Source: Rhopalosiphum padi
Taxonomy: Eukaryota; Arthropoda; Insecta; Hemiptera; Aphididae
Direction of reading: 5' to 3'
NCBI RefSeq assembly: GCF_020882245.1
Contig: NC_083598.1
Coordinates: forward strand, 66,005,858 to 66,069,857
Length of the DNA stretch: 64,000 nt
Part shown: in pieces, positions 61,980 through 64,000 of the stretch
How the letters are laid out: every line of letters begins with the position of its first letter
Numbering within the stretch: position 1 is the stretch's first letter
The notes under the pieces: generated by a model
The model's database searches: none
What the model was told of the DNA's origin: nothing
What the model saw: only the letters and a program-made list of their open reading frames with translations
Position numbers and translations under genes: made by a program

Positions 61980-62384
61980 GGTGTTTCTGTCATTGAAACC
62001 ATCTTGCCAATTCCTTTCTGTCTGTTCGAACGCGGATACGTTTCCAGCCATCGGTTCAACCGCCGCCTCCTCTCCTAAGATGGTGCGACTGTAGGACGAA
62101 AGTTCGCGAAGTTATCAACGCCGCCGCTCCGTCACGGCCGACTCGACTGATCGGTTGCTCGTCATCGCTTGTTCTTTTCCGGCGTTCGGACTTATTGCGG
62201 AGCCCTTTCGCACGTCCGCCGTCGTCGTGAGGTTGCACCTGCACCACTGGTGTGCCGCCATTTTTACGCGACAGTTTTGAGTGCCTGTGTCGAATCTCGA
62301 CGAACGATTTCGTTTTTCGCGTCATTCGTGATAGTACAGCGCGATCGCTGTTTTTGTTAGTTCGACACCCCGTGTTCGAACGAC

Positions 62385-62465
62385 ATGTTTGTCGCCGACG
62401 ACAAGTCGTACAAACCGCGCGGTTCGAGTGTCCGTGGTCCGTCACCACGGTTACGTGAACAATAG
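62385..62465 (+). CDS. possible small ORF in the GC-rich region
   Basis: A 26-codon frame begins MFVADDKSYKPRGSSVRG and ends at TAG. It could be a short upstream ORF in a 5' UTR or a first coding exon cut by splicing. No family recognised. Low confidence. Confidence 0.15.
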   Translation: MFVADDKSYKPRGSSVRGPSPRLREQ

Positions 62466-62700
62466 CGTGCTGTGAAGAAAAAACAGCGTTACTTGGTTAC
62501 CTCACTCACGCAAACTACCGACGACGCATATTCGCGTGTGCCGCCTACGCCCTAGACGTGATTGTCACTATAGGCGCGTCATCTCAAGTCGCTGTCGCAT
62601 TGCCGGCGTGGAGGACCGCGGTAACAGCCCAGCCGCATTCTACCGCAACCGTCTACCGTCGTGTCACAATCGCGCAGTCGTATTGGGTAATCGGTAACGG

Positions 62701-62720
62701 TTTTTTTTTTTTTTTTTTTT
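62701..62720. repeat. poly-T tract
   Basis: Twenty thymines at the edge of the GC-rich block. Confidence 0.9.
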
Positions 62721-64000
62721 ACATCGTAAGCTCCCTCTTACGGATGGAGCATTTTTTGCTAGGTAAATTATTATTATACATTTTGTATATTTCGGCCGTC
62801 TCTTATTTAATAATTATTATTATACTATTGTATAATATGTCAATCTGTTTATTATTTATTTTAACTTTGTGCGCATAGCGCTTTAAAATGATTATATTAT
62901 TGTTATACCAACCGGTGGGTAAACCTTTATTCCAACACCGGCAACACCTCGCAAGTCGCGGCAGATAACCGCCGACCTCGTAGGAGCGGTCGCGGCGCAA
63001 CACTATCACTCTATCAGTCTCTATTCCCTTTCTTATGTTGCTACCTCTATGGTATATCTGATCTGATTGAATCTTTTAAACGTGGGTTTTCACAAAGTCT
63101 TACGAGTTTTCTCTTAACGATAATGTTTTCCACGATAGTTTTAATTATTAAACCTATATTTTGCTGCCACTTCTTTTTAATTTCTCATTCAATATGTGGT
63201 TTTTGAAAATATTTCAACGATTTTTTTATGTCGTTAGTTTTATAAAAATTGATTTTTATGTATACTCGACAATAAGAAAAACAAATTTTTCTCGTGTAAA
63301 TAAAAACAAACACAATAATAGGATACGAGATTGTGAAATGGATGAAAGATATATATGAAGATATCTATAAAATATATATGGTGGATATAGTATAGGACCT
63401 ATGCGTCTGGATGCGGATCGTGAACACTTTTTTTACGAACCCTTATCCACGGAGTAGATTTTAAAATTTTTATAAAACTATAAGTGTATACCTATTATAG
63501 TATTATGTTAGCTATATTATAATTTGGTAAATACATGAATAAATCAATAAATATAAATACTAATTATAAAAAAAATGTATTAATTATTAATGTGTGTAAA
63601 AATCATTAAAACTTGGGACCGCGGTCAGTTTGGTAAGTTTTAAAACGGACCTCCATAGAAGTTAGTTGGTGACTTCTGGCAGAGCCGTTCCGTTAAGATT
63701 CGGTGCCCAGGGAAAAATTAGAAATATTCGTCTCTATTTTATTTATCATTATGCATTTCATTCCTATTTAATTAAATTTTTTTTTCAACGTATTTTGAAC
63801 ATTGATTAGACAAAAAACTAAAGTTTATTGCAATAGTAATTATTAAACAAAATAGTTAGGTATACAATAATTAAAAACTAATACATATCACAAATTATAT
63901 TATATTATACATATTAATATATATATATATATATATTTACAAACGTATCATAAGAGTGTAGAGTGTATCATAATATATAGGTACTTAGTTTAAAACTTAA
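62721..64000. other. AT-rich sequence with transposon-like scrap
   Basis: No gene recognised. Sequence near 63,600-63,715 (gggaccgcggtcagtttggt; gagccgttccgttaagattc) looks like transposon debris. A TA microsatellite lies at 63,918-63,936. Confidence 0.45.
63918..63936. repeat. TA microsatellite
   Basis: About nine TA units. Confidence 0.85.

Larger units (their letters stand above)
61980..62720 (+). promoter_or_regulatory. GC-rich promoter or first-exon region
   Basis: About 700 bases rich in CpG with frames open on both strands (62,056-62,448 minus; 62,169-62,458 plus). These look like chance frames in stop-poor DNA. A donor-like ATTGG|GTAATC occurs near 62,684. It is likely the promoter and 5' UTR of a gene running out of the window, orientation uncertain. 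Confidence 0.4.

Noticed and set aside
62056..62448. 130-codon minus-strand frame in the right-hand GC-rich block
   Set aside because: Arg/Ser/Thr-rich, with overlapping open frames on the other strand; expected by chance in a CpG-rich promoter region.
1..64000. CRISPR arrays, bacterial operons, rRNA or tRNA genes
   Set aside because: None visible. The introns, eukaryotic protein families and transposons show this is animal nuclear DNA.

Overview
This looks like nuclear DNA of an insect, most likely an aphid. The background is very AT-rich and dense in TA-rich simple sequence. Genes have short exons with GT-AG introns, and short non-autonomous DNA transposons are common. The proteins are metazoan: a Wee1 kinase, C2H2 zinc-finger factors, an insect-type ZAD zinc-finger protein, mRpL34 and TEFM. 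The species assignment is inference; the gene content is read from the sequence.

Layout. From 1 to about 8.3 kb there is a fragmentary minus-strand gene of unknown function. A GC-richer block at 7.3-8.3 kb carries its likely first exon, with phase-compatible exons at 5.7, 4.8 and 3.2 kb. From 8.3 to 29 kb no gene was found; the sequence is AT-rich and holds microsatellites and small DNA transposons, including a 385-bp near-palindromic MITE with a relative at 24.5 kb. At 29.0-29.7 kb a CpG-rich island precedes an uninterrupted Wee1 kinase ORF (30,403-31,977). From 33.7 to 41.8 kb lies a zinc-finger transcription factor gene. One shared first coding exon can be joined in frame to either of two homologous cassettes of a leader exon plus a zinc-finger exon (38.1-39.4 kb or 40.8-41.8 kb). 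A second possible first exon sits just before cassette one. From 45.4 to 55.5 kb is a ZAD zinc-finger gene with two tandem ZAD domains and eight C2H2 fingers; one intron is a nest of DNA transposons. On the opposite strand, 57.3-55.8 kb, are mRpL34 and TEFM, two nuclear genes for mitochondrial gene expression lying head to tail 180 bp apart. TEFM converges on the ZAD gene with nearly touching polyadenylation signals. From 57.3 to 64 kb is intergenic sequence with a well-defined hAT element (58,854-59,372), ambiguous open frames near 61 kb and a GC-rich probable promoter/first exon at 62.0-62.7 kb.

Functional picture. Wee1 controls entry into mitosis. The two zinc-finger genes encode nuclear DNA-binding regulators. 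mRpL34 and TEFM serve mitochondrial translation and transcription. Apart from the mRpL34-TEFM pair, neighbours show no evident pathway link. The most interesting structures are the duplicated alternative zinc-finger cassettes, the double ZAD and the nested transposons. All exon boundaries are read by eye from splice consensus and phase; no RNA evidence was available.
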